Assembly: GCF_035582795.1 (NCBI RefSeq)
Contig: NC_134365.1
Location: 75,249,635 to 75,313,634 of the forward strand
Direction: 5' to 3'
Length of the DNA: 64,000 nucleotides
Origin: Mycteria americana
Taxonomy: Eukaryota; Chordata; Aves; Ciconiiformes; Ciconiidae
Shown here: positions 40,600 to 52,300 of the stretch, piece after piece
How positions within the stretch are numbered: the stretch's first letter is position 1
How the letters are laid out: every line of letters starts with the position of its first letter
Translations under genes and position numbers: made by a program
Notes under the pieces: generated by a model
The model's database searches: none
Seen by the model: only the letters and a program-made list of their open reading frames with translations
What the model was told of the DNA's origin: nothing

Positions 40600-41327
40600 T
40601 ATAGGACTTGTCATACAGCAGCTTTCCATCTCTGATGCTTTCCTACAATACAACAAGACCCATCAGTGAACAGGGCATATTGCTTCTCATTTTCTGGCAG
40701 TTTACTATACAGTGGGGCCTCCTCAGAATGCAGCACCTTCTCCTCTGGCGGTATTCCGAAACCTTTGCCTTCTGGCCAGTCCATGATCACTTCCAAGATC
40801 CCTGGGTGACTGGGGCTTCCTATTTGAGCCCATTGTGTGATCAGTGCAACCCACTTACTCCACGTAGTATCAGTTACACGATGTGTAGAGGGGACCCTCC
40901 CTTGGAACATCCAGCACTGGCAGTCGGGGTGCCGAAAGGAGCTGTGCTTCAGTACTAACCACTTCCGAAGCAGCTCGAACCCCTTCATATGCTACCAATA
41001 TCTCTTTCTCAGTTGGAGTATAGTGGACCTCGGATCCTCTGTATCCCCAGCTCCAAAACCCTAGGGGTGACCTCAAGTCTCCCCTGGTGCTTTCTGCCAG
41101 AGGCTCCAGGTAGGGCCATTCTCCCCGGCTGCGGTGTAGAGCACGCTTCTTACATCTTGCCCTGCCCGGACTGGCCCAAGGGCTACTACATGAACTATCT
41201 CCTGCTTAATTTGTTCAAAGGCTTGTCGTTGCTCAGGGGCCCATTTGAAATTGTTTTTCTGAGTCACTTGATAGAGAGGGCTTACAATCAGACTGTGATT
41301 TGGAAAATACATTCGCCAAAAACCCAC
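40600..41327 (-). pseudogene. Provirus RT connection and RNase H remnant
   Basis: The segment at 41327-41073 shows an RT thumb/connection-like text (PLYQVTQKN, FEQIKQ). The segment at 40988-40611 contains ALFTDGSC, the first catalytic Asp region of RNase H. These lie in separate frames with intervening stops. Confidence 0.82.
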
Positions 41328-41332
41328 AGTGC

Positions 41333-41957
41333 CTAGAAAGCTTGTATTTCCTTTTTCCTAGTGGGTGGAGACATGGCTGTTATTTTGTCAATGACATCCA
41401 TTGGGATACAACACCACCCACCTTGCCATTTTATTCCTAAAAACTGGATCTCCTGTGCAGGTCCCTTGACCTTACTTTGTTTTATGGCACAACCAGCCTT
41501 CAGAAGGATTTGGACTATTTTCTTCCCTTTCTCAAAAACCTCTTCTGCTGTGTTGCCCCACACGATGATGTCCTCCATGTACTGCAGATGTTCCAGGCTT
41601 CACCTGTTCCAGTGCAGTCTGGATCAGTCCATGGCAAATGGCAGGGCTGTGTTTCCACCCCTGGGGCAGTCGATTCCAGGTGTATTGGACGCCCCTCCAA
41701 GTGAAAGCAAACTGGGGCCTGCACTCTGCTGCCAAAGGGATTGAGAAGAACACATTAGCAATATCAGTTGTGGCATACCACTTGGCTGCCGTTGGGTCCA
41801 CTTCATGTTGAAGTTCCAGCATGTCTGGCACGGCAGCGCTCAGCGGTGGCGTGACTTCGTTCAGGCCACGATAGTCTACTGTCAGTCTCCACTCTCCATT
41901 AGACTTTCGCACTGGCCATATGGGACTGTTAAAGGGTGAGCGAGTCTTGCTGATCAC
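41333..41957 (-). pseudogene. Provirus reverse transcriptase remnant
   Basis: Contains the retroviral RT fingers and palm: WRLTVDYRGLNE, the motif A region TTDIANVFFSIPL, the motif B-like LPQGW, and the motif C region read as YMEDIIVWG. Motif C lies in a different frame from motif A, so there is a frameshift near 41600. The usual Tyr-x-Asp-Asp has Glu in place of the first Asp. Confidence 0.92.
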
Positions 41958-42197
41958 TCCTTGGCTCTCCAGTCAACACATCAGCTTATGGATGGGAATC
42001 AGGGAGCCTCGGTTGGTGCAATGTTGCCACTGGTGCACAGTTGTGGTAGCGACTGGCACCCGTTGTTCTTTGACCCCCAGCAACTCCACAACAGAAGGGT
42101 CCTCCAAGAGACCGGGCAAGGTGGACAGCTGTTAAATTTCCTCCATCTCCAAGGCAGCTATACCAAAAGCCCACTGTTACCCTTTTGGGTCCTTGAA

Positions 42198-42491
42198 CTA
42201 CCCTCTCCTGAGGCAGTCTATGCCAAGGATGCACGGAGCCTCTGGGCCAGTCCCAATGGGGTGCTTTTGCCACTCATTCCCGGTTAGGCTCACTTCAGCC
42301 TCCAATACAGTCAGCTCTTGGGATCCCCCTGTCACTCCAGAAATACGGATGGGTTCTGCCCCTTTATAGCTTGATGGCATTAGGGTACACCGTGCACCGG
42401 TGTCTACTAGAGCCTTATACTCCTGTGGGTCTGATGTGCCAAGCCATTGAATCCACACAGTCCAGTAAACCCGGCTGTCCCTTTCCTCCAC
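42198..42491 (-). pseudogene. Provirus aspartic protease remnant
   Basis: Contains ALVDTGARCTL, the aspartyl protease active-site triad DTG with typical flanks, and GIDCLRRG, the Gly-Ile-Asp motif late in the domain. It lies between gag and RT as expected. Confidence 0.88.
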
Positions 42492-42530
42492 CTGGCTGGA
42501 GGCAGGGCCCCTCTCGTCCTGGTCATAGTA

Positions 42531-43924
42531 TTAGTTACTCACTTCCTGGAAATGCAAATCACAAGTCCCTTTATTAAGACTGGAAGCAAAATCAGCCCTT
42601 CTACTCTGTCTGGGGAACTGCTCACTGGAAACTGGAGCAGCAATTTTCCTGGAAGAACCTCCTTGCGTGATTGTTTTTCCTTGTAACTCATGTACCCGTG
42701 CCTCTAGGGTCGAGGTAGATTTTCCATCCCACTTCCTCATGTCCTCTCTGTGGTCACGCAGGTAAAACCACAGGGTGCCCCATGGTGTGTACCCTCTACA
42801 TCCTCTCTCTTGAGCAGAGGGACACTGACTCCTAATGGCTGAGATACTGGTCCATACAGGTGGAGAGTAGGACCTATCCTCTTTGAGTTGCTGGAACTCC
42901 CAGGACAGTTTCTCCCCAGCCAAGATGAGGGAGGAAGAGAGACTTTCTTTGTATTGCTGGAGTTGGCCAGCCAATTCATCCACCATTTGTTCCTCTCCAT
43001 CTTTCCAGGTCATTACTGCCATTCAGTTGGCATGCGATGATGGTGTGCTCCGTACAAACTTCTGACACATGGGTCACGTGCACCGGACTTCATCTGGATC
43101 TTTGGATAACTGCTTCTTGTCCAGGTCACCATAAATCACCTCCAGCACGGCTAATTCCCTCAGGTACTGGATACCTCTCTCCATGGTGGTCCATTTGCCT
43201 GGGCAATATATAGCATCTTCCTTGAAGGGATACCTTTCCTTCATAGCTGGCAGTAGTTGCCTCCAGAGGCTGAGGGCTTGTGCCAATTCCAATCTCTTTG
43301 TCAATGTCCCCTTCCCTAGAAAGGGATCCCAGCTGCTTGGCTTCCTTACCCTCTAATTCCAGGCTACTGGCCCTGTTATTCCAGCATCAGAGCAGCCAGG
43401 TGACAATGTGCTCGCCTGGACAACGGCTGAAATCTTTTTGTGTATATCTTACAGCTCTCTCAGGGATAGGGATTGTGTGGCTTCTGTATCGTTTAGGAGT
43501 TCTTCCTCTTCCTCCTCCTCTCCTCCTGATGGCCCTGCCGTTTCATCATCCCTTACTAAATCAGCTGACTTTCGCTTCCAGGATTTCTTGCTCTTTATAG
43601 GGGCGCTGATACTGGCATGGGTTGGTTCTCTGGTTCAGCCGCAGTGGGGGTTGGAGTAGCCGCCGTGCCTGTCATTTTGTCATCAGATCCAGAGACCTTC
43701 TCTTCCCCTTGAGGGTACTGAATAGTGTTGAACAGGGGTTGGTAGGCATGGGCCAGGCCCCAGCACATTGCAGTGATTTGTGTGTCCCTAGAATTGCCAG
43801 GGTGACAGCATACTTTTTCCAAATATTCTACTAATTTTTCAGTATTCTGCATTTGTTCAGGGGTGAAGTTCCAAAACACTGGAGGTGCCCACCATCCTAG
43901 ACATTTGCCCATGCTATCCCACAC
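42531..43924 (-). pseudogene. Provirus gag remnant
   Basis: Three open pieces on the - strand (43924-43595, 43304-43074 and 43022-42531) lie between the leader and protease, the position of gag. The text between the first two continues in frame with a Glu-rich stretch near 43510. No CCHC zinc knuckle was seen. Assignment rests mainly on position. Confidence 0.7.
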
Positions 43925-44528
43925 ACCCTGCCACTCAGAACTATCCAGCCTTGGGACAGATCTCTGGATGATACTCTTAAATTACTTATTAACCTTAGAC
44001 AAAACCGAAACAATATTCCCAAGAAATAACAATAGAATTACTTTAACTCCTCAAGGATGTTCAAGATGCCAAAAAGTTATTGCAATGAAGGAGGAGATAT
44101 CATAGAAGAACGTAGCAAAGGTGCCATTCTGTATTTCCTCCATAAAAAACCTCTCAGAGGAAGAGGTATAATTGCTAATTGTCTCCATGAGGTGGTACCT
44201 GAGGTACAGTAATGGCTTCAGTACAAAACCCAAATACCAGATTAAGCTCAAGGACAGTGTTTTAACAACAAATCTCCCAGGCAAAACATCACTAATCACT
44301 GCAGAGCACAATTGCTCTGCTGTTGCAAAACCCAAAACCTATCTTTAGCATGTACAGCAAAAAAATGAGCATGGTGAATATCTATATCTAGGTATGCTAG
44401 ATATCTATATATATAATCTCTCAGCTAATATCAAGAACAGACGAATCAATATACTGACCCACAACTTTTAACATATATAAATTCCTTAACATGCTTTGGT
44501 TAATCTGTTGTTATCTCAAACCCTTCAT

Positions 44529-44546
44529 GCCCCACATTGGGCGACA
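44529..44546 (-). other. Primer binding site, tRNA-Lys type
   Basis: TGTCGCCCAATGTGGGGC on the - strand, 8 nt after the 5' LTR. It matches the known tRNA-Lys(1,2) primer site TGGCGCCCAACGTGGGGC with two substitutions. Confidence 0.85.
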
Positions 44547-44554
44547 AAAAAGAC

Positions 44555-45122
44555 TGTCGTGGTTTAGCCTCAGTTGGCAACTAAGCACCACACAGCCGCT
44601 CACTCACCCTTCTGCCCTGGTGAGATGGGGGAGAGAATCTGAAGAGCAAAAGTAAGAAAACGTGTGGGTTGAGATAAGAAGTTTAATAATTGAAATAAAA
44701 TAATAATCATTAATAATTATTATTAATAATAATAGTAATGAAAAGGAAAACAAAGAGAGAGAGAAACAAAACCCAAAGATAAAACCCAAGTGATGCAACC
44801 ACTCACCACCCGCCGACTGATGCCCAGCCCGTCCCCGAGCAGCGATCGCTGCCCCCCGGCCACCTCCCCCCAGTTTCTGTACTGAGCATGAAGCCATATG
44901 GTATGGAAGAGCCCTTTGGCCAGTTTGGCTGAGCCCCCTCCCAGCTTCTTGTGCACCTGGCAGAGCATGGGAATCTGAAAAGTCCTTGACCAGTGTAAGC
45001 ACTACTTAGCAACAACTAGAGCATCAGTGCGTTAGCACATTATTCTCATACTAAATCCAAAACACAGCACTATAGCAGCTACTGAGAAGAAAATTAACTC
45101 TATCCCAGCTGAAACCAGGACA
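44555..45122 (-). repeat. 5' LTR of provirus
   Basis: 568 bp. It is the promoter LTR for - strand transcription. Similar to 38383-38921 but longer by about 29 bp in the AT-rich part near 44695-44770. Confidence 0.95.
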
Positions 45123-45127
45123 CATGC

Positions 45128-45751
45128 ACAGGCTAGCTTTCTGCCCAGGTTTTTGAGAAGTCAGGTGTATAAACGCTGCCTGGTATGAGAGCAAGCTGGG
45201 CTGCTGCTCCTCATTGGTACAAATGACCCCATCAGGTAACACTTTTCATTGTTATACCTCGAGCGTTTCACAAAATCGGTTGGTGTCATTTCTCCACTTT
45301 ACAGTTGAAGTAACTGAGGCGGAGAGGTGTGAAGCAACACGCCAAGGTCGTGCTGGAGGCTGGTGGGAGAAGCAGGTCTCACTCCAGGCATCAAAACGCT
45401 GTGCTTGTGAGTATGGTGTGACAAACGAGAATGGGCTGAAGACAGATTTGCGTGGTGCTGGGTCTGTTGTCATTGTAGCTACGTGATGAATGCATTGCCT
45501 GAAAAATGGACCTTAGTCTGCACAAATATAGCTGGAGTTAGTGATCTTAGATATGAATTTACTGTGTATATCAGTCAATGGAAAAATTGCTGAATAGAAG
45601 CTGGAGTTTGAAACTGTTGATTTCAATTTTGGAAACAGGAGTCACCTTTCAATTGACTTGCATGTTTTTAACATAACCATGCACATTCCCATTCAATGAT
45701 TCATATTTATTTTTGTTGCAAAAGCATTTCCATTAATGTGTACAGAAATAT
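45128..45751. other. Intergenic, nothing recognised
   Basis: No gene or element recognised between two LTR insertions. Confidence 0.6.
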
Positions 45752-46521
45752 CTCCTTGTGACAGTGTGCTTCCTCCACCCCCGACCTTTATCTCCTGCAA
45801 CCCTGCTTAGGTGATAACCACCAGTGGTGATTGTAATGGATGCATCTGGTCATGATGGCTGCATCGGCTCAAAGTGGATTCAGGAGACAGATAACACCAC
45901 AATAGCCTAGGGCTATTGTGCAATGCGTCCACCGCAGAAACTAAAATCTGTGGTCGGCATGCAAATATGACTATGGGTCAATCATCTTATCCCCCATAAA
46001 TAGTGAGCAGCCCAAGAGCCCTTTGAGCTCTCCTGCACGGCAGCGGGCTGCACGCCAGGATCTCCCCTTGAGCAGGGACGCCTCTCAAGGTTACTCCTCA
46101 AGGTTGAGAGATTCCTTGCCGCAACAGATCCTCGGTAAGTGACTAATAGCATGCTAAACTTTGAAACCTTAGCTAAGAGATATAAAGGATTGATTGCTCA
46201 CATATAATCCTTTAGACATAAACCGTTCACCAAGTCTGGGACTAGGACTGGATCTAGCCGCACCTAGACTCCTCTCTGAGAAGGAGTTTAGAAAGCAAGG
46301 GGATCCTTTTCTGAGCCTCATGACTCAATGGGAGGGTCTCCCTGACAGTTTTGTCTGACCCTGTCCTCTATGCAGTAAATAATCAAGTGTACCTTGCCAT
46401 CGAATCTTGTTAAAACACTGTCGCATTGAACTTTGTTAACTCCCTATTCTGTATGAATAAACTATATTTTTACTTCTCTCTTACGAGTGAAGTGCACTTT
46501 CACTCCATCCGCGACACTCCT
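45752..46521 (+). mobile_element. Solo LTR of a second family with ctcct target duplication
   Basis: The LTR is 45757-46516 (760 bp), starting TGTGACAGTG and ending CCGCGACA, with direct repeats ctcct at 45752-45756 and 46517-46521. A TATA-like ataaata lies at 45996-46002 and AATAAA at 46456-46461, both on the + strand, giving a U3-R-U5 order. A near-consensus splice donor CTCG|GTAAGT lies at 46131-46140. A 10-bp perfect palindrome (cacaatagcc...ggctattgtg) sits at 45898-45920. It is unrelated in sequence to the other LTRs in the window. Confidence 0.87.
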
Positions 46522-48476
46522 TAAATTGAAGGGAGGAGAGAAGCTAGGATGATTCCAGTTTTGGTTTTATTTTCTTAAAATCAGATGGCTATAACACTTC
46601 AATCAAGGAGAATCTTTGTCTGGAAACCTCGTGAGATTTTGGAAACATCAGAGTAATTACAACCTTGTGAACGGAATATTCACCCCTGAAGAGCTCTTAA
46701 ATTTTGAGGGAGTGCAACCAAGCCTGGTGAGCTTTGAAGAGATGCCGTTATCTCCTGGAATGCACTCTAAAAGCCAGAGGAGTAAGTGAAAGCACTTGCA
46801 GACAGCAACCCTTCCTCTTCCTGCCTCCTTCTCTGCCCAGGCTATCTGTGCCCTCTCCGTAGCCGTGTGGCACCTTCCCTTCCTGGGATCCTGCCCTGGG
46901 CTGCGCTTCCCTCTTCCTTCTCTCCCTGCCCCATCTCTGGAGGGTTTGGTTAACCACAGGTCAGCAACAGCACGGGCACTCCTCTGCACGGAGGAGAGGA
47001 TGCCACCGTGTTTAAGTTTGGAAATTGGAGATTCTGTTCACACTTCTGCATTGCAGAGCTGTAATTCAATTTTCAAGCTTTTACTGAAATTGATGATCTG
47101 TTTATACTTTGGCCTCAGTCCAAGGGTTGGTGCTGTTTGCATGAGTGGAAATGGCTGAGAGAAGGTGAAATGGAAGAGTCACTTGTTATTAAATTGTCAT
47201 AATCTCCCACCTCTGTCTTCCCCAGTGCTCCAGGCCTGCCCTTGCGCTGTGTATGACATGCTTTGTTACCGATTTACTCTGTCAATTGAAGTTCTGCGTG
47301 CAGGGTGATCAGAGTACACTGGGCTGGAGGGATCTCTTGTTCATGCCAGAAACCTGCAAACAGGCTTTTAAATTGTCACTTTAATTTTACATGTATCAAC
47401 TCTTAAACTTACCCGGAGGCCATGTGAAGAGAATGAGACTTAGCAATAACGCGTTCACACCGTTGTTTCTGTTGACAGTGTCAGAGCACTGTTTGTTGAA
47501 GGTGAAATGCCTTTGTATTTCTAATACCATTGCTGGTTTTGACTGTCTCCACAGCTGGCAGCAGAGCACATCTGTGGGCCAGCTAATGGCCCAGGAAGGG
47601 TTTGGTGTCTCCAGAATATTTCCCTATTGCCACTGCAGAAGAAGCGGGGCTGAGATAAAGAAGGGACAGGCGAGAGATGGGGTAGATAAAAGAAGGTAAT
47701 GTAGGCAGGAGAAACAAGGAAGAGCACAAAATGAAGTTGAGTGTCTACCAACAAAAATGACAGGAAGGAAAACAGCTGATTGGAGAGACAGATGAATAGT
47801 GATTCCCCAACCAAAATAAATAAGAAATACTGGAAGTAAAGTATGATAATGTGTTGTTTCAGCAATCGCTACAGTAATGTCTTGCTCTCATGTGAAACTT
47901 CATGATTAGGGCTTGGATCACGTTGCAAAGATCTAGATCGTTGTCCGGATTTACAGTGAGGGGAACAAGACTGACTCAACCTCTTGAATCCTACTTTGAG
48001 AGTTACTATGTTTTACCACAGTAAAAGACATGGCTGATGGTCTAAGGTGTCCCCAGTGCAATTCTACGCCTGGGACTCATGGTCTCGCTGAGGTAAATGT
48101 CATGGAGCAGTGTGTCTAGTTCTTTGCCTTTTTGTCTTGGAGGAGGTCACCGTCAAATGTAATTGCACTTTTACTTCTCTTACTTGAAGGAGAATAGCCA
48201 TATTTTTTCATCCAGCCGGACAGCTGTGTCTGAAGAAAACCCCTATCCAATATAAATCTAGGCGTTGTTTCTAGGCTTTGTTTCTGGAAGTCAGTGAACA
48301 AATCTTTTGGTGTATGCATATATATATATGCATATATTCTCTGTGTGTACACATACAAATGTTTCCACCTTAAAAGCAGAAGATTGTTTATGCATTTTTT
48401 TACGCCTCCGCGTACACTGCGTTTTGGCTTTACCTGCAACGATGGTTCCAACCTCTGCCTACAAGGTGTAGTATGA
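46522..48476. other. Intergenic, nothing recognised
   Basis: No coding exon supported. A few open frames of 70-120 codons without recognisable domains are taken as chance. Confidence 0.55.
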
Positions 48477-48562
48477 TCATAGAATCATAGAATGGTTTGG
48501 GTTGGAAGGGACCTTTAAAGGTCATCTAGTCCAGCCCCCTTGCAATGAGCAGGGATATCATT
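48477..48562 (-). mobile_element. CR1 LINE 3'-end fragment
   Basis: Begins with the tail atcatagaatcatagaatgg followed by ttgggttggaagggacc, the reverse complement of a CR1 3' terminus. It is only about 86 bp, so strongly 5'-truncated. Confidence 0.88.
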
Positions 48563-49119
48563 ATTAGGCAACCATTCTTCATGTACGTGTGTGTGGAAGG
48601 TCCCAGGTAGGAAAGCTCCTGCTTTCCTCTTATATCTGCAGAGCACAAGAAGTATTCTGACAGGATGTGACCACAACGTTTTTTCCAGCAAGAAATCTCT
48701 ATTAGAGGCATGATACAACTAAAATGAGGTAGGAAGCAGACCTATGGAAAATAATCCAGAGATTACAGACAGAACACAAGTCAACAATGTTATGCTGTTG
48801 ATGAGAAGGAAGATGCCACATGGGAAGGTACAAGGAAAAGACACCTGAAATACCGCTGCTGCTTTGCTCACAACTCAGCAGGAGCGCTGTACCTGTTTTT
48901 GATTGCTGCTCTTCAAGAAAGATGTGGGCCCAACAGAGAGGAGAGCTCGGAAGTTCAGAGAACGTGATCTGCAAGGAAAGGTTGACTCAACTGGAGTGAG
49001 TGAAAGAGAGAACTGGCTAACCATCTTCAAGGGCTGTTTCCTACATCTGCAGCAGATAGCAGAGGAAGTGATGGGCTTGAGCGGAACAGGAAAGGTTCAG
49101 GCTACACGCACAGGCACAG

Positions 49120-49310
49120 GTTTGCAGCCATGAGGAGCAGGAAGCACTGACACATTGCCTGGGGAGGTTAGCGTTATCCTCCACCAAATGCCTTAGACAG
49201 CTGGTTAGACAAGCATCTTTCAGGACTTGCATGTGTGCCTCTGAGCAGGGGATGAATTGGATGGCCTCCTGAGATCCTTCTTAATCCTAGGACTTCATGC
49301 TCTGTAGATT
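49120..49310 (+). mobile_element. Diverged CR1-like 3' UTR fragment
   Basis: Resembles the CR1 3' UTR: ttgcctggggaggttagcg, then gagcaggggatgaattgga and tggcctcctgagatcc. No clear octamer tail remains. Boundaries are approximate. Confidence 0.6.
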
Positions 49311-52300
49311 TACATGGATTCAGTTTTGAACTAAGAAAAAGATCCTTCTTCCCAAGTACTCGGATCTGGCCTGAGCTGCTCCTCCTAACCTGTGTTCTGG
49401 TAACTTTCTGGCAGGAAGTAATAAACTTAATTATATATGGGGAGAAACAGACATCGCTTTTTGCAGTTGCCTTGCCTACAAACAAACTGACATTATTTTA
49501 ATAATGTAATTAGAGTGGTATGAAACCCAATGTAGTTGTTGTTCCTTTCCTAGGAAGAAAGGTTTATTATGGTTTGTCTGAACTCATTATACAGTTTAGA
49601 CTTTAAAAAAACCCAGCTAGGCCCCTCTGATATAAAAGGCTTTTGTACTGCAGCAATTAAATCAGTGTCCAAATCGCTTATGTTAAATTGGAATGTGGAA
49701 ATAGCCTGGACAGAAGTTTGTTCAGATGTCGGCAATAACGTTATTTCAAATACATGTGCATAAATTTAACCTGATATTCTGCAGTAAAACAATTACATTG
49801 TCTCATTTAATTTAATGAACCACGAAGTCGTTACTTCTTGCAATTAAAAAGGTGTATGGGACAAGCAGCTGATCTCTCAAGCACCCTGGGCGTACTTGAG
49901 AAAGAAATTTCTTTGACAGGAAAAAATGTGAGACTTTTCAAAGCAGTTGCCCAAGCCATTAGGAAGTCTGACATTAGAGGCTTTGAGTGATTAATGACTT
50001 CGGTGGGTTAACCATAGATTTGTTTGATATCAAACAGCCTGTCTGTGAAAAATACTAACAGTGTGTCATTAATTTCTCTGCAGCTCATTCTATTAAAAAC
50101 TTGCATGGCCTACCATTCTCAAATACCTGCTGTAAAGTGAGTCTAGTGCAGAATGTGTGTTTCTTTTTAAGTGGTAACAATCAGCTGCTATTGTGATCAG
50201 TTTGCTTCCTTTGAAGCCCTCAGGTGAGGTTTTTTTGACAGCATTTAACAGCAAAGTTGAAGCCCAGTCAGTGAACCACCAGTATAACAGCCATAGCGCA
50301 GTGCAGACGTTTTAAGGAAACATGGGAGACCTTCATATGGTGGTGAAACACAAGAACATTAAGGTTTGGGCAAAATGGATATCGCAACTAGGCAAATACA
50401 AAAGAAGTTGTACATACTATTTCTAGTGTAGCCGTGCACAAGAAGTACCGGCTTCCTACTTTCCTTGGTTCCAGCATGTTTCACTGTGGCATTTCCTTAG
50501 CCCTGTGCTAGATGGTGGGGCTTTGCTGCAGGCGTCTCAGCAGTTAAGAGTGGGGTACGTGGGTTTCCTAGCTTGTTTTGTTTAGAAGTTTGTTCAAAAT
50601 GAATGGTGTCACATTTTTCTGTAGGAGCTTCAAGGAGATCAGAGTAAATATTTCATGAGAAATAACATAACAGGGAAGTTAAAAGATGGTATTTAAAAAG
50701 GAGAACAGTTTGAGTGTTGCTCTTCCTTTGCGGAGTAATTGTCCATGGAACATAACCACACGGAAGCAATTTTTCTACTGTCTTGTGATACTACTTGAGG
50801 AGGAAAAAAAACGTCCACTCCAATGACAATCAAAGATATTTTTGGCTGGCTAGACACAGATTTAATTCATGTGATTTGCTTTAATAGTATAATTATGATA
50901 TTAATTTTCATCATGTTGCCTAAATACAAATGCAAGTGCCAGAAACAGAAGACTGAATTGGCAGCCAATGAAATACAGTTAATGCACAGGAAATATCTCA
51001 GACTAAAGTAATTTACAGATTATGAGAATGAGTGGGAGTGAAGCAGCAAGAGAAAAGGAAAATATAATCTATGAAGATGACAGGAAATCAAATTAAATAC
51101 AAATTTCAATTCTATTGCATTTTACCAGTTATCCTCACTTTTCCGCCAAGAAAATCTCATATTATATTAGCCCTGACTCCCTTAAGGACAGAGAATTCAA
51201 ATATTTCTGACCATTCTCTGGCATAATGTCCAAAAAAATTCCTCAGTTGCTAAAAAATCCTGCTGTTGTAGGTAAGTGGGGGCTGGAGACACCTGAAGGC
51301 TCAGAACAGTCTTAAGACGGATGAATTAGTGAAAAGAATGCAGAATCACGCAGAAGACGGATAGAAGGGTGTATGGCTGGAATAAAGAAGGGAAATACCC
51401 AAGTGCTGATACAGCTTCTAAGAGTAGTGAGATCTTAGCCATAAATTTTCAAACATCCAAGGACACAAAAGACTGGAGAATTAGCATTTGTGGGACTGAG
51501 GAAACTTCTGAAAATGCCATTCTTAGTCTGAGACGGATGAGGCAGTGCAATATTCATAAAATCTATTTTCTTCCTTAGCTTTCCAGTTTATCAATGGCTA
51601 TCAAATCTATATGTGTTATTTCTGGATGCATATAATCATAACATGTACAAACAAAACTGAGCATATGCAGACATATTGTTGCTGTGGGAATTCTTACCTA
51701 AAGATGAAAACACACCCATCTGACTTAATGGTTTTTTAACTCTTAAAAAAATCTGGCTAACATTTGAAGATTACACAGCAATCCTGTCAAGAGGCACAAC
51801 TGGATGGCTCGTAGAGCAACCAGGACAAAACACGCTGCTCATGAAAACCAGATCACAAAACTTAAGGAAGACATTGCAAATTAAATGCTGGTCTGCTACA
51901 GAGATAACACAGAAGCCAATAAAACAGTGAGTCACGGATATCGTGGTAGTTACTTTATTTATGCAATATTCAAACTTATGCTTGGGTTAATTCCTATCGT
52001 ATTAGAAAGTTGAGACAAGTGAATAGGTTAGTATACCATTTTACAGTGCTTGAATGCTCCTAAAGGAGCAAGAGGAATGTTCCTAAATGGATAGAACTGG
52101 CTGAACCTTGTTACTGGACAGGCTGTAAACATACAAAAAGCTGCATTTCTCACTGTATTCTTCAAAGTTAGCAGTCAGGAGGAAGCAGATCTTCAGAGAA
52201 TCTAACAGACACATTGAAAATCAATTTAAACTCTACAAGTTCCTCAATTATATTTTTTTCCATGCTGTAAGATATATTTCAGTTTCTTATGAAATTAGGT

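Larger units (their letters stand above)
38378..45127 (-). mobile_element. Complete but decayed endogenous retrovirus, class III (ERV-L-like), env-less
   Basis: The provirus spans 38383-45122 (6740 bp) on the - strand, flanked by 5-bp direct repeats catgc at 38378-38382 and 45123-45127. Order along the - strand: 5' LTR, tRNA-Lys-like primer binding site, gag remnants, protease, RT, RNase H, integrase, polypurine tract, 3' LTR. No env open frame or env-like text lies between integrase and the 3' LTR (only about 0.5 kb there). All genes carry stops and frameshifts, so it cannot encode a functional product. RT wording (TTDIANVFFSIPL, LPQGW, DIIVWG) resembles ERV-L/spuma-like class III elements. 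The two LTRs differ visibly, including length differences in an AT-rich stretch, so the insertion is not recent. Confidence 0.93.

Noticed and set aside
39088..43659. Open frames on the + strand through the provirus
   Set aside because: They are shadows of gag and pol on the opposite strand with no recognisable domain.
46657..47158. Overlapping 110-120 codon frames on both strands
   Set aside because: No domain, no splice context and no codon pattern; taken as chance frames in a locally GC-richer stretch.
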